Source: a virus
Virus record (IMG/VR): IMGVR_UViG_3300025009_000080
Location: 1 to 64,000 of that record
Direction: 5' to 3' (one strand)
DNA: 64,000 bases
The number at the start of each line of letters is the position of its first letter. Position 1 is the first letter of the stretch. Positions 42,501-53,100 of the stretch are shown here, piece by piece. The notes under the pieces are model-generated. The model ran no database searches and was not told the DNA's origin. It was given only the letters and a program-made list of their open reading frames with translations. A program made the position numbers and the translations under genes.

Positions 42501-45500
42501 ATCTTTGCCTTCAATCTTGTCGGGAATATGTTTTTCAAAGTCCTTTGGGTCAATATCGACACCAAATTCTTTTTTGAATTGCTTTGCAAGTAGAACTGCT
42601 ATTTCTGCTGTACGGAATGCGCCTTCTCTCACATAGGATGCGGTCAAATTCCCTACTAATTCAATAGCTTTTGGGCTAAACCCACCTGCTGTTGCAAGGA
42701 ATAGATCAGACTTTTTAAATCCTTTGAGTAAGTCCTTCCGGTACGCCCGTTCTTTTTCGACTAAGGTTTTGAATGTTTTTGGCTCTGCTGGTTTCTGTGG
42801 TGTTTTACCTACCACTTTCCCTACCTTTGAGCTTACATCTTTGTCTTTCAGAACTCCGTCAATAGCTTCTGCGTTGGCATCATCAAGTCCTTTCTTTTTG
42901 GTCTTAATACTGCCTTCGTTGTCTTTCACTTTCTTATTGCGCTGCTCTTTTGCCGCTAATTGCGCTTTGAATAACTCACGTTCAGGGATAGTAAATTCGC
43001 CCATGGCACGGAGTTCCTGTGCTATCTCTGTTCCCTTTTGGGTATAGGTCTGAATAGCCCTGTCTGCAAGTTCTGAGTAGTATCGGGTAGCCTCTGATTT
43101 CTTTCCGTAACTTTCAATAAACAGCCTATTGGCTTCATTTATGGATTCGCTTCTGAGTAAGGTTCTTGTTATTGGATGAATAGATGGATCTCGTGGATTG
43201 TCCTCCATCATCTTTATTGTGCTTTCAAGTCCCCTTGCCTGAATGATAGCCGTGGCCTCCGCCTTACTGACTTCGATTTCCCTTGGAACATAGAATCGTG
43301 CTTTATCGTTGTTCATTAGGATTTCTTTCAGTTCGGGTCTAATGTCAGGATTATCAAGCACACTTCTTGCACCGCCACGCTCTTTCATTCCATCTGGTAT
43401 GCCTGTATCTGATACTGGTTCCTTTGGTTTTGCCGGAGGTAGGGTTTCTTTAACGGGTTCGATAACTTTTTTTGGCTGTTCAGGCATGAACATATCGGTT
43501 ACACCCTTGATCTTTTTGGTGATTTCGGATTCGTCTGCATCCGGGTGTTTAGCCTTGATGTAGTCAATTGCTTCTTTTATACCAACTTCTATTGCCTTAC
43601 CTGCTTTTACACCTGCTATTACAATGTCAATAGCGGTGTTCCATGCTGCTACCGGGATACCAAGTGTTGCATCAAATAGTTTGTCTTTGGTATCAACCTT
43701 TAGGTTTTCTAACGCTGAAATGGCTTTCTCTGACCAATCAATTTCGGTTTGTTGTTTTACCTTGTCAATCTTTGACTGCAATGAGCTTTCATTGGTATCA
43801 ATCTGCTTCTGAATGGCTCCAATTTCGTTATCGAATGACTGCAATGCCTTCTTTTTGGTTTCTTTGTTGTACTCAAAGTCAGACTGAAGGTCTTTATTTC
43901 CTCCGGTGTCTTTTGTGTCTCCAAAAATTCCACTACGATTGTCGAGTTCGGCTTCCTTTTGTGACCTGCGCTTCTTTGCAGATGCGAGTGCAGCTTTTAA
44001 CTCTGCTTTAGTGGCTTCGTAGTCTCTTTGGATTTTGTCGATTGAGGCTTGTTGCTTAGCCGTGAGGCTTGGTGCTTCATCTGTCGCTGCGCTTCCCATT
44101 TCAGGTACTTCATTGCGCTCTCCTGTTTCGGTTTCATAAAATGATTTTTGTAGTGCGTTGTATTCTTCTTCTGTTAATACTTTGTGTAATTCGTCGTAGT
44201 AATCATCCAGTAACTCTTTGGATATTCCGTACTTATTGATTTCGTCTGCAAGAACATCTGGCATTTTATCACCCTGCTTCTGGTCATTGGGCTTTAATCT
44301 TTTGCCGTCAATCTCTTTACTGAATAATCTTTTATTGATTCTACCGTTGGTAAGACTTATTCCTGTCAGGTCGATAAAACGATTGTTTAAATCCTTCATC
44401 AACGGCGACATCTTAGTGTCATACTGCTGCAAATACTCGTAGTCTTTTATAAAATTAACTACGTCTTCAGTAGTAACTAATTCACCACCTTCAACACCTT
44501 CCATATCCAGACTGGCTCGCTGTGCTACTTGTTCAATTCCTTCACCGCCTTTACGGATATATGTGAACCGGATCCCCCTTGTCAGTTTATTTTTGTCTCC
44601 CTCTTTAATCCACGATTCCTTGCTTATGTGTCCAATGTGCTTACGGATGGCATCCTCTTTGGCACTATGATTAGCTGGAATGGCAGATGCTCGTTCATAC
44701 CCTATAGCAACTTCACGTGGGTTGTCCGACCCTGATGCAACTTCTTTCATTGCATCGAGTTCATTCATTCCACTACTCAGCAATCCTTTATTTTCTACGG
44801 TTTCTCCCTTGTCAAGGTCAATACTATCAATGTACTCATTGATTACGGTACGGTATTCGCTGTTTTCTTTGTTTTTCCCATCTTTCCCTTTTACTCTTGA
44901 AGGGATTTCTTTCCCGTGCTTACCTCTTACAGTTAAGGAACTGCCTTTTTTCTCGATCTCGTATTTCCCGTTCGATGAAGTAAAAACAATATTCGGTTTT
45001 TCGTGAATGGTTACTTTGTTCTTATCAAAGACTATAAGCATCCCTTCCTGTGAATCTACCTCCCTGTGATAGATACTGTCATACCCCTGCTCTTTCAGTC
45101 CTTTTGTTACTTGTTTTGCTACATAGGGTTCTAAATCGGGATAGTTTTCATAGGCTTGGTCGAATGAAGCAAATGATCTCGCTTCCTCTTTGTTAATGTT
45201 TGGATTGTCTTTAATAAAAGACTCAATAGCCAGTGGCAGTGCTTCATTCTGTAAGTCAATAAGGCTTTTACCTTCACCGGATTTTGCATCAATAACATAC
45301 GGGTTCTCCACTGATACGCTCGCCTGTTGAACGTCTGATTGCTTATCTGACTTAGAATAACGATTCCCCTTTTCTGTGGATAGATAAGTGCCTTCGGCTT
45401 CCCCTGCACCCATTACCAGTCCTGAAACGTGACTGAGTGGCTTAGAATTGATTTCTTTTACTACTTCGGCTTTGGATAATTCGGTTTCGGTCGGCTGCCC

Positions 45501-47630
45501 TGTTTCGGTGCTTTGGGTTGTGGTTTCGGCTGCTGTTTGAATGGGTTCTGTGGCTTTGGGGTTTGTTGTTTCATTGGTTTTGGATTTTATTTCTACTGAC
45601 TCTATATTTACGGGTGTGACTGTTTCCGTTTTGGAAATAGTCGGTTCTGGTGCAGCTTCTATCCCTTGTTCTGACTTTGGTGCTACTGGTGTTTCAGGAG
45701 TTTCTGTCTTTGGAGTTATCTCTGCTTTTGGGGTTTCTTTCTGCTCTAATTTCAGTTTCTCTAATGCAGAGATTATTTTCTTTTCATCCTCTGTCAATTC
45801 TCTCTCAGATTCGACTTTTAATTCTTGCTCTGTGATTGTTTTGATTTCAGGTTTGATCTCTGTATTGTATATTTCAGCGGCTTCTGGTGGTACGTCCTGA
45901 ACCATTTCGGATACCTCTGTGTATTCTTCTTCTGTTAACGGTTTGCGTTCGGCTATCTTTGTGTATAGCTTGTCTACTTTCTGCGCAATGTCCTTGACTG
46001 CCTTTGCGTTACCTACGTTTTGGGATACCGCTTTTGCACCATGAAGTATTAGCATAAAGCCAACCATGTCTCCAACAACAAGGGATTCTTTCCCTAATTC
46101 TGAATTTGGTGCATCCATTCCCATTGCAGTTCTCGCTGCTGTTACCGGAGCAAGAATTGTTTCTGAAATTTCGGGAGCAACCATATTAGCTAATCCAGCC
46201 TGAGCATTGAATAATGCCAATTCGGGAATCATTAACTGAGAAATCATTTTCCTTTTACCAAGGCTGCCCGGCATAGCATACGTACCTGCCGCCATGCCAA
46301 GTCCCCACATACCCCCAATGAACATGACTGCCCTTGTTCCGGCAGAAAGCTCCTCTACTTCTCTTTTTGTTATTCCAGGTGCTATCTCGTTAAAGACTTC
46401 TCTTTCTCCTTCTACTGATTGTTGTATTTTGTTTATTGCCTCGCTTGCACCCTGAAACCCACTCATTAAAAGGGAGAATCCGTTGTACGGACTTGACATC
46501 AGATAGTCAGGCATGGTTTTGAGAGTAGCTGATATTTCCTGATCCTGTCTCTCTTTTGTCTTAGCCTTGCTTTGTGATAAGGCAGATTTGTAATTGAATA
46601 AGTCAATGTCGTATTTCGATCCCTTAACTCCATTCCCTGCCGGGACTTTATCCAAATCAAGGTTCTTCCCAACTACTGCTTTAATCCTGTATGCCTCCGC
46701 TAAGTCTTTCAGTCCAGATTCATTGTCAGAAACACCGCCAATTGACTTAATATATTTGTCAGCATTGGCGTATGCAGATATTGAATTCCCTGATTCGAGC
46801 TCAATTCCGGCTTTGTCTAAATACAAACTTGGGTTTACTGATTGTTCTTTGTCTGATAACTGTATTGCTGTATCAATACTTTTAAGCGCATTTGGATAGT
46901 CCTGTCTTGATTTAAGGTTAAATGCCTTTAGTCTGTGTAAATATGGATCATTAGGGTTTATTGACTGAGCTTGCTCTATTAGCTTATCAGAAACGTCCAT
47001 GTCACCGCCTACACTCGCTTCATAAGCTATACCCCTAACTCTGTCGTAAAAATCTTTGTCTACAATATCCTGCGATTCCTGCATCGTTGGCAGCTTCCAG
47101 TCCATTGATGGCTTCATGCTTCTATTAACAGGAAGTATCCCAATGGCTTCTTCTGGTGTTAAAGTAGAGTTGTAATCAAATTCGGCAATTGGTTGTGCTA
47201 AATTCCTTGCTTTTATCGCTACTGAATCGGCATATTCTTTCTTTAATTGATCCATTAACCCGGACTCAACCCATTGGTTTCTTTGCTGAACAGGTTGTTG
47301 TGCTGCCGGGATTGGGGTATCAATAACAGGTTGTGCTGACTGGACTGTATCAAGTTCTGGTAGTTGTACTTCTACAACTCCCTTTGATGGGTCTTGTGTT
47401 GTTGGTTGTGTCTTTACTGCGGTTGGTTGGTTGGCATCAAATCCATAAGACTGATACCATTTATCAAATGGTGCTGCTATTGTTTTTGCCGAAATAGCAT
47501 TATGAATTTCACGAGCCTTATTTACGTCTCCAATATCTGAACGGAATGTATTATAGTCAGTGGAAACAATGCCACGACCTTTTAAGTTCTCGTAGTTGAG
47601 CTTCAGTAACTTTTCGTTAATTTCCGGCAT
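39546..47630 (-). CDS. Giant polyvalent virion protein with ART-like region, 2694 aa
   Basis: TPR-like helices occupy residues about 227-303 (NPNDPYLHRLKAFNLKSRQD). Hydrophobic spans lie near 430 (AVMFIGGMWGLGMAAGTYAM) and 520. A Pro/Glu/Thr-rich linker runs from about 610 to 730. Residues about 735-880 form an ADP-ribosyltransferase-like region (SHVSGLVMGAGEAEGTYLST ... KEQGYDSIYHREVDSQEGM). Later come coiled coils near 1180-1280, LPD-type segments (GVKAGKAIEVGIKEAIDYIK) and a C-terminal hydrophobic span near 2343 (GVGLAASTALYLMTQ). This pattern, a giant multi-domain protein of phage particles or conjugative elements with an ART module, is that of polyvalent proteins, delivered with the DNA to act early in the host. 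Position in the virion operon fits an ejected internal protein. Confidence 0.65.
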   Translation of the reverse strand: MPEINEKLLKLNYENLKGRGIVSTDYNTFRSDIGDVNKAREIHNAISAKTIAAPFDKWYQSYGFDANQPTAVKTQPTTQDPSKGVVEVQLPELDTVQSAQPVIDTPIPAAQQPVQQRNQWVESGLMDQLKKEYADSVAIKARNLAQPIAEFDYNSTLTPEEAIGILPVNRSMKPSMDWKLPTMQESQDIVDKDFYDRVRGIAYEASVGGDMDVSDKLIEQAQSINPNDPYLHRLKAFNLKSRQDYPNALKSIDTAIQLSDKEQSVNPSLYLDKAGIELESGNSISAYANADKYIKSIGGVSDNESGLKDLAEAYRIKAVVGKNLDLDKVPAGNGVKGSKYDIDLFNYKSALSQSKAKTKERQDQEISATLKTMPDYLMSSPYNGFSLLMSGFQGASEAINKIQQSVEGEREVFNEIAPGITKREVEELSAGTRAVMFIGGMWGLGMAAGTYAMPGSLGKRKMISQLMIPELALFNAQAGLANMVAPEISETILAPVTAARTAMGMDAPNSELGKESLVVGDMVGFMLILHGAKAVSQNVGNAKAVKDIAQKVDKLYTKIAERKPLTEEEYTEVSEMVQDVPPEAAEIYNTEIKPEIKTITEQELKVESERELTEDEKKIISALEKLKLEQKETPKAEITPKTETPETPVAPKSEQGIEAAPEPTISKTETVTPVNIESVEIKSKTNETTNPKATEPIQTAAETTTQSTETGQPTETELSKAEVVKEINSKPLSHVSGLVMGAGEAEGTYLSTEKGNRYSKSDKQSDVQQASVSVENPYVIDAKSGEGKSLIDLQNEALPLAIESFIKDNPNINKEEARSFASFDQAYENYPDLEPYVAKQVTKGLKEQGYDSIYHREVDSQEGMLIVFDKNKVTIHEKPNIVFTSSNGKYEIEKKGSSLTVRGKHGKEIPSRVKGKDGKNKENSEYRTVINEYIDSIDLDKGETVENKGLLSSGMNELDAMKEVASGSDNPREVAIGYERASAIPANHSAKEDAIRKHIGHISKESWIKEGDKNKLTRGIRFTYIRKGGEGIEQVAQRASLDMEGVEGGELVTTEDVVNFIKDYEYLQQYDTKMSPLMKDLNNRFIDLTGISLTNGRINKRLFSKEIDGKRLKPNDQKQGDKMPDVLADEINKYGISKELLDDYYDELHKVLTEEEYNALQKSFYETETGERNEVPEMGSAATDEAPSLTAKQQASIDKIQRDYEATKAELKAALASAKKRRSQKEAELDNRSGIFGDTKDTGGNKDLQSDFEYNKETKKKALQSFDNEIGAIQKQIDTNESSLQSKIDKVKQQTEIDWSEKAISALENLKVDTKDKLFDATLGIPVAAWNTAIDIVIAGVKAGKAIEVGIKEAIDYIKAKHPDADESEITKKIKGVTDMFMPEQPKKVIEPVKETLPPAKPKEPVSDTGIPDGMKERGGARSVLDNPDIRPELKEILMNNDKARFYVPREIEVSKAEATAIIQARGLESTIKMMEDNPRDPSIHPITRTLLRSESINEANRLFIESYGKKSEATRYYSELADRAIQTYTQKGTEIAQELRAMGEFTIPERELFKAQLAAKEQRNKKVKDNEGSIKTKKKGLDDANAEAIDGVLKDKDVSSKVGKVVGKTPQKPAEPKTFKTLVEKERAYRKDLLKGFKKSDLFLATAGGFSPKAIELVGNLTASYVREGAFRTAEIAVLLAKQFKKEFGVDIDPKDFEKHIPDKIEGKDWGQIETDGLKKQADKETEDAANTLAQRIVRRLSSKPKAYDPVRDMINTLFGKVDEKLEPQKGAETKPTIETIGEAIANKEQYKEVWEASKAEVESRIDNMEISDDVKADMKDQLQGYYDEIIGKPYSERQVGKAVKEAMKSMDETINDIIRKHYSEVDATRRSLTEKLIEEAGVSGEDARLLTQSVASAFERLTLRAKQNALRKSLTTKERIFESPKKIKATHEAMIELSNMGAFDDAEFTRMYAEKMGLPEITPEQAIEIKRLAQRVHDAPQGEPKNRAITDLLNYQAKLPGIDWGDVGTGFWYANMLSGISTQQKNVFGNMSNHLLALTEEAIQNPSAIPFLIYSMSTGYGRGAMKFRDVMKTGYAPIRGKSVEVGNVLEQWEFDGKYNPANAAKYVPRIMFGADAMNYEAGKDLRAFSLAKRIAAQNGIKFFNSKDGTFFNNKAVWQEVDRILNRTPEAYKEAEKIALEEAEVSIKELPSNMTSKQRTRAEKWMRTTGAKIRAYELLEMGRDKSIIDDTNDFAAKLTYNHNTEGNAGLLSDAVSYLANAMRLRVPIPFTGKTISVRPGKFIVPFTRIVTNVMTRSADFFPPVALYRGIKGGVGWESLENTRFGGKYVKYTPEERSKAFIRAGVGLAASTALYLMTQEDEKGESAIQITANGTRDWQKNKQLEAEGWKPYSIKAGGIWWSYQYTPLLLLLAPIGILRDGEKYDPDFNKETTLRKIMLANEQNIKTFGDMSFVSNVANLMNALTSPTKGQFERYMQKMAGTGKSFVLPNIVTQTSQYTQKVFDMPRKEADDFFAKMIMDIPIARNSLSDMVNVLGDPVYADPNFMFGKEKISPEAKFLNENNLFIAKPKRESEGLMLINDKTKTYEPMTDDEYYKFCKLRGQKIKSMVQMLMEMDKNTITPISNLAAEGMDIKLDTQKKIAAEYRTKALNNVKENIVNLANEQAKWELFKERTGVKAGFNRDIQSIINESENE

Positions 47631-47641
47631 CGCTTGTATGA

Positions 47642-49507
47642 TTAATTTAAGTTACCACCCGTAAGTTCTCTCGATTTCTTTGCATTAGCTTTAAAAAGGT
47701 CTTCTATTGACATTTTTCCACCCGCTATATTCAGCGGAGTGCGAATGGTAAATGTAGCAGACGGGTCGGTATTTGGCACTGGAGCTCCCGACATGGTGTA
47801 TTTTTTGCCAGTTTTCTTTTTCAAAACATAGGTTGTTTGAACTCCATGATCTGCCATACCAAGGTAGGTATCAGCCATACCATTTGCCTGCCAATCCATT
47901 ACGTCTCCGTATGTTATATCAAGGTCTGTGTTATTCCTTAATAGCATCCCTTTTATTTTAGTAGGTGTTGCTACAAGTGGGTCTGTCCAACTTAAGTCCC
48001 CAGACTTAACGCTTTTTTCTAACCGCAATGCTGCTCCGGGATCTTGTGATTTAAGAAGATTGTATGTCTCTTGGACTGTAAATGTTTGCTCATTATCTCC
48101 AAATGATATTTGCTTTCCGGGAAACATCTGCCATGTTATGGGTGTCTTTGGAGTAACAACTTCTTTCAGGTCAACCTGCATAAATTGTTCACCGTTATCA
48201 TCTGTGTAATTAGCAAACTCGGTAGCCATTGCTTTTTGAGTGTCATTCAGGCTATTACCGGAACTAAAAGATTTCTCAATAGATTTCTTTACTGATCCAA
48301 AATTGCCTTTATCTCCCATGAATCCCATGTAGTTGTTTACGTATGACGACGGTTCCTTTCCTCCTATGTTTATGTTCATTGGTTTTGAGAGTGTACCTGT
48401 TGAGACATTTTCTTTTGCAGCAAACATTAATGCAAGGTCTCCTTTTACCTTATCCTGCTGCTGAGTAGATGTCAATTCTGGGTGCAAATCCTGAATAGTT
48501 GATTTGTTTTCCTTGTAAATAAGGTCTGCCATGTTCCAGATGTTTTGTGCCGGAACGCTTTCTCTTGAATTGATCCATTGCACAATATCCCCACCCTGTC
48601 CGCTAATACGACCTATTTCTTTTATCGCTTCTGCCTTGACTTCTGGTGATTGAAGTAGTTGGTCTGCTGCTTTGTTTAACACGTCGGTATACGGAACACG
48701 GGATGCCAATGTTTTAAGAGTACCCCAATTCTCAGTAAGGTATGTGGGATCAGAAAGTCCACGGGACGCTTTTGCTCTGTCAATGGCTGAGGCTTTTTCG
48801 TCCCGTGCTATTTCGTTTAAGTTAGTGGCTACCTGCTTACCTTGGTTAGCCAATTCTGTATATTTTGCATTAAACTCCTGAACCCTGTTCCATTCCTTAG
48901 TACCGTATGTTTTCATTTTCTCGACACCATTCGGGGTATTGGATATTTCTTGCTGAATAGCATTTAGATCAGATAGCCAGTTTTCTTCCATGGCTCTTTT
49001 GTATGCCCATGATGTCTCCGGAGCCTGAAACATTACCGGCTGATCCTGTATCATTTTCTGCCGCTGCCTTATCATGCTTGCTTCCATTAAACTTCTTTTG
49101 CGTTCATCTGCAAGAGCAAATGGGTATTTTTGAGCATATGGGGAGCTAATAATTGGCATCTGTCCTTCTGTATATCCGGCTATTGCAGGAAGCGGCTCCG
49201 TAGAATAATAATCAGCGGGTAAAGTAGCCATGGGTACATTGGCTCTCATTTGCAATATTCTCTCGTTTTCCTGTTGAGCAAGGTTTCTCATGTAATTAGC
49301 TATATCCAAATTGCCCGGAACCGCACCAATGTACTGAGATACGTTTGGAAATGTGGCAGTAACACCTTCTCCGCCAGTGATAATGCCCAATGGTTTTGTT
49401 TTAGCAACCGGATTGTCCGCTATCGGCTCTGGTGTTGTCTGCTGAGATTGCTGTTCAGTGTCGTCATTTGATCCAAAACCAAACAGTCGCTTTAAATAAC
49501 CTGCCAT
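47642..49507 (-). CDS. Internal virion protein candidate, 621 aa
   Basis: MAGYLKRLFGFGSNDDTEQQ opens a long helical, Gln/Ala-rich soluble protein without signal peptide. It has a Gln-rich N-terminal linker and central coiled-coil-like segments (NEIARDEKASAIDRAKASRG). Placed between the giant polyvalent protein and a 222-aa small protein, it resembles the triplet of internal (ejection) proteins of podoviruses. No sequence family named. Confidence 0.5.
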   Translation of the reverse strand: MAGYLKRLFGFGSNDDTEQQSQQTTPEPIADNPVAKTKPLGIITGGEGVTATFPNVSQYIGAVPGNLDIANYMRNLAQQENERILQMRANVPMATLPADYYSTEPLPAIAGYTEGQMPIISSPYAQKYPFALADERKRSLMEASMIRQRQKMIQDQPVMFQAPETSWAYKRAMEENWLSDLNAIQQEISNTPNGVEKMKTYGTKEWNRVQEFNAKYTELANQGKQVATNLNEIARDEKASAIDRAKASRGLSDPTYLTENWGTLKTLASRVPYTDVLNKAADQLLQSPEVKAEAIKEIGRISGQGGDIVQWINSRESVPAQNIWNMADLIYKENKSTIQDLHPELTSTQQQDKVKGDLALMFAAKENVSTGTLSKPMNINIGGKEPSSYVNNYMGFMGDKGNFGSVKKSIEKSFSSGNSLNDTQKAMATEFANYTDDNGEQFMQVDLKEVVTPKTPITWQMFPGKQISFGDNEQTFTVQETYNLLKSQDPGAALRLEKSVKSGDLSWTDPLVATPTKIKGMLLRNNTDLDITYGDVMDWQANGMADTYLGMADHGVQTTYVLKKKTGKKYTMSGAPVPNTDPSATFTIRTPLNIAGGKMSIEDLFKANAKKSRELTGGNLN

Positions 49508-49518
49508 TTCTTTAGTAT

Positions 49519-50187
49519 TTACAGTGATCCGTATTTCATTTTGTAGACATCCGCTACGTTAAATGCAGGGGTTGGATATGGATTTTGATATTCGGCACTT
49601 GCAGTCGTGCTTATTGGCTGTTCGGTATTCCCAAATGCACCGGGCGTAAACTTTGCGTTTTGTGTAATCTGCTCCAATGATAATCTTGGGGGTTGTGTAG
49701 TGCCACCGCCTCCTGCGTTTTGCTGTATAGCAAGTAACATATTCTGAATACCGGATGCCATATTTTGCTGTGCAGGAACGGCCTTATTTGCCCATCGGTT
49801 TGTATCGGACTGGAACTGAATATCACTCATTTTGTTGCCCATTGCACCTGCCATTTGGGTATATTGCATAGCGTTCTGTGCCACACCTGCGAGTAATTCA
49901 TTGATGTAATCAGCACCCCTGCGTTGAGCAAATGCAAATGCCATTGGGTTCCCGGTTTGCAATACCGAGTTCCCGCTACTGGCAATAAGGTTACGTGCCT
50001 TATTTAATGTATTATTGTAGGCGCTGCCAACCTCCGAATTTCTCGCCCTTCGCTGGTAATCTGCCATTAATTTTGCATATATCGGAGATACCTGCGGAAC
50101 CATTCCGTCTGCCTTTTTCTTCTCCATGTAACCTTGCAACATCTGTGCAAGACCCATTACGATTGGAACTACTGCTGCTGCTGCCAT
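49519..50187 (-). CDS. Small internal virion / ejection protein candidate, 222 aa
   Basis: Ala/Gly/Met/Gln-rich, with an N-terminal amphipathic or hydrophobic helix (AAAAVVPIVMGLAQMLQGYM) and helices such as RRGADYINELLAGVAQNAMQ, then a proline-rich C-terminus. Composition and size resemble T7 gp14-type ejection proteins. It overlaps the hub gene by one base. Function by context only. Confidence 0.5.
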   Translation of the reverse strand: MAAAAVVPIVMGLAQMLQGYMEKKKADGMVPQVSPIYAKLMADYQRRARNSEVGSAYNNTLNKARNLIASSGNSVLQTGNPMAFAFAQRRGADYINELLAGVAQNAMQYTQMAGAMGNKMSDIQFQSDTNRWANKAVPAQQNMASGIQNMLLAIQQNAGGGGTTQPPRLSLEQITQNAKFTPGAFGNTEQPISTTASAEYQNPYPTPAFNVADVYKMKYGSL

Positions 50188-53100
50188 TATTTTATCTCCT
50201 TATATTGAATTGATGTTTGTTTTATCTCAAATCCCGCACCTTCATAAATGATCTTGAAAACCAACTGCCTGCCTTGTAATCTTTTGCAGTCAGGATCGAC
50301 TTCAATATCTCGCCTTGGAATGTATTGTTCAAAGTTAGTATAATCTTTAAGGTATTGCAAACTTTTTTCAATACTAAGTTCACATTGTTTTATACCTCCA
50401 TGTGCTTCATAGAACTCAACCCTTGTTGGTTTCAGGTTAGACGCTATCTTAGTACGGATAAATTCCTTTGCCACGATACCCGGAATTGCCTTTGCAGGAT
50501 ACCCCTGCTGTGGACTACTGACCTGCTCTACTTCGTTGATAATAGTTTCCCTGCCAATGGTGGGTTCACCAAGCAATATTTCATCTGTATATACCCTCCA
50601 CTTAGTTTTTGAGCTACGATTCCCTACGCCAAAAGTCCTATTATCGGGCATGGATATGTAGCGGTCGAAATTGTAGTCATATCGGTCATTCCAATGCTCT
50701 GACAGAATGGGGTATGCCAGTACGTGACTGTCGAGCTGTAGCCAGTATTCTTTGTGTAGCGGATCATATCCGCCTGTAATATGTGTTCCATTGGTTATGT
50801 TTTTTAAGTACGTACCAAATAAGCGATTATGAAATTTATTCCTACCAATGTCAGAAAGTGAAGTCCCTTGTAAAATATAAGCACTGTCCAATGATGCGAA
50901 CATGAGCATATTGTTTCCCTCAGTGCAACTTCTCCACATATCTTTTGGCAGTCCGACTTCATTGTTTATCAGGATTTCGCCTCCAATAAACTGCCCTTGA
51001 GTGCCAATCATTGTAGCTAATTCCGTGCCTTCTGCCTGAGCCAGAATATTCTTGCCAATAAGCAAAACAGTAATACCATGATCCGTGAGTACTATAAGGT
51101 TATTCCCCCGTTCTGAGAGATTGTCATACAAGTATTTGATTTCTCCGGTATTGTCTTTTAGGTCATAATAGTTACCCGGCAGGAACGTTCTTAAGTTCGG
51201 TGCGCCCTGAACATTCATTACTCTTTCAAGGCTGTATGCAACACGGGTTGGATACCTTGTCCTGTCTCTGTATCCCACCGTTGGCTTTGATGAGCTTACC
51301 TGGGCATTAAGCGAATGGTAGTAATCCTGATTATTTTTCCCACGGAAACGAAATCCCCCATACGTCCATCTGAACTCTTCTCCGGGATAATCGTCTTGAT
51401 ACCCTATAGGTATAGCCCCGCCAAATCCTTCAAAATTATTCCCTACACCCCATAGTTGTGGTCTCATTATGAAATGGGTAGCAGGAAAGAATTTAAACAT
51501 TGATGCCGAACCTGGCTCTCCTTGAGTAGATGGAATTTCATATTGGAAATTAAGATTAACCTTACTTTCTACAATAAATGGGACTACTAACTGTCGGATA
51601 GCCTGAATTTCAAGCTCTGAATCATAATGTGGGTTTTCGTCACCATTAAATGCCTTCCCTACGATCCCGATGTTGTTCATCTGAAATTTGTGGTATGGAA
51701 GACCAACACCAAATTCCATTGTTCCTCCTTCATTTACAGCGTTTTTTGCCCTAAATATAGGAGAGTAAATAGCTTCTCCAACGTAGTGTTCTCCGCCAAA
51801 AACCCTTACAGGCATATCGGGATCGTAATACACCCATATTTCATCTCCCTCTGCCGGAGTAAATACTCCACCAAACCCATTGTCATATCCAAACTCAATA
51901 GTAAATGTGCGGTTATTAGTATTTGTATGAGTATAAAGCCCGTAAATCGTATGCGGTGTCCCCGGAATCAAATAACTCCCATTGGCTGCGATAGCGTTTT
52001 GTGCTGATTGGGTTTCTAACTGAGTTTTATTGGTTACATTCCACCACTTCTGAGTATTAAGCTGCGTTTTAACATAAACAAATGCGTCTCTGTTAAAAAA
52101 AACAGAGTTTCCGTAACCAATCCCATTTAACGCAGGAATACAATCCTCCCACCTTTCATCAATAAGCGGGTAGCTATTGGTTGTCTTGTAGTACCTTCCA
52201 ATACAACTTCTCAATTTTACATAGCATCCGGTGTCGTAGAAATTCTTTACATTGGGCTGCGGAACAAGTGCTTCGTTATTGACTACATTGATGAGATATA
52301 GTGGTTCGTGAAACTCCATTACATCTGATTGTAAGTATTCGGAGTGATCTGTACTTGCGGTTTGATATACGTCCGATGCGAGATTCAGTTTAAAATATTC
52401 GCTAATATCACTTACTATATTATCGCCCGAATACTGACTGAATGAATCAATATTGAAATATTTCTTTGCAGCCGTATTAGCCCATGAAGGAATAGTGGCA
52501 TTTCTCCACTTTCCAAACGCAGTACACCCCCCATTACCGTGAGAACTTCCGTCTACATTAGTGAGTGCATTTTCTTTTATGATTCTTGGGTACACGCAAA
52601 TATCAACCCACTTCCTATCCGTAGAAGCGTTCCCGTCTGAGTGTCGGGCTTTACCCATATAAACCTCTGATGTGTACCCGTATGGAGCAACTACTTGGGC
52701 TTTTAGTAATCCAAAATCAATGTCATCTGGGTTAACGATACCGTTCAGGCTATCTGTTTCCGGGGAATAAAACAGCAAATTATCCAAAGATTTGTTACGT
52801 GGGGAGTCAATATCGTAAAACCCCATGCCCTGAAACTTAACCCTCCCTGCTGCTGATGTCCTTACAATAGTAAATGATGTTGCCCATGAAGGTATTTTTG
52901 TAGGGTCAATTCCTTTTATAGCTATACCTAATGAGAAGTATTCCGGTGCAAATATTTTGGGATTGTACGTAAACGGAGTTACACCATCAACCCACACCCT
53001 ATTATTGATCTGATGCCGATGCCCCGTTGTTATTGTATCCTCCTGTCCCTTTGGTGTTAACACGAAATAGCCAGTCTTATGGATTGTTCTATTCTCTAAC

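Noticed and set aside
45541-45900. Plus-strand 119-aa frame and many similar frames in 24600-63700
   Set aside because: They are antisense shadows of the virion genes, lacking leaders and any domain.
39546-47630. Giant protein as a crAss-type phage RNA polymerase
   Set aside because: No DFDGD or related catalytic motif; domains match polyvalent proteins instead.
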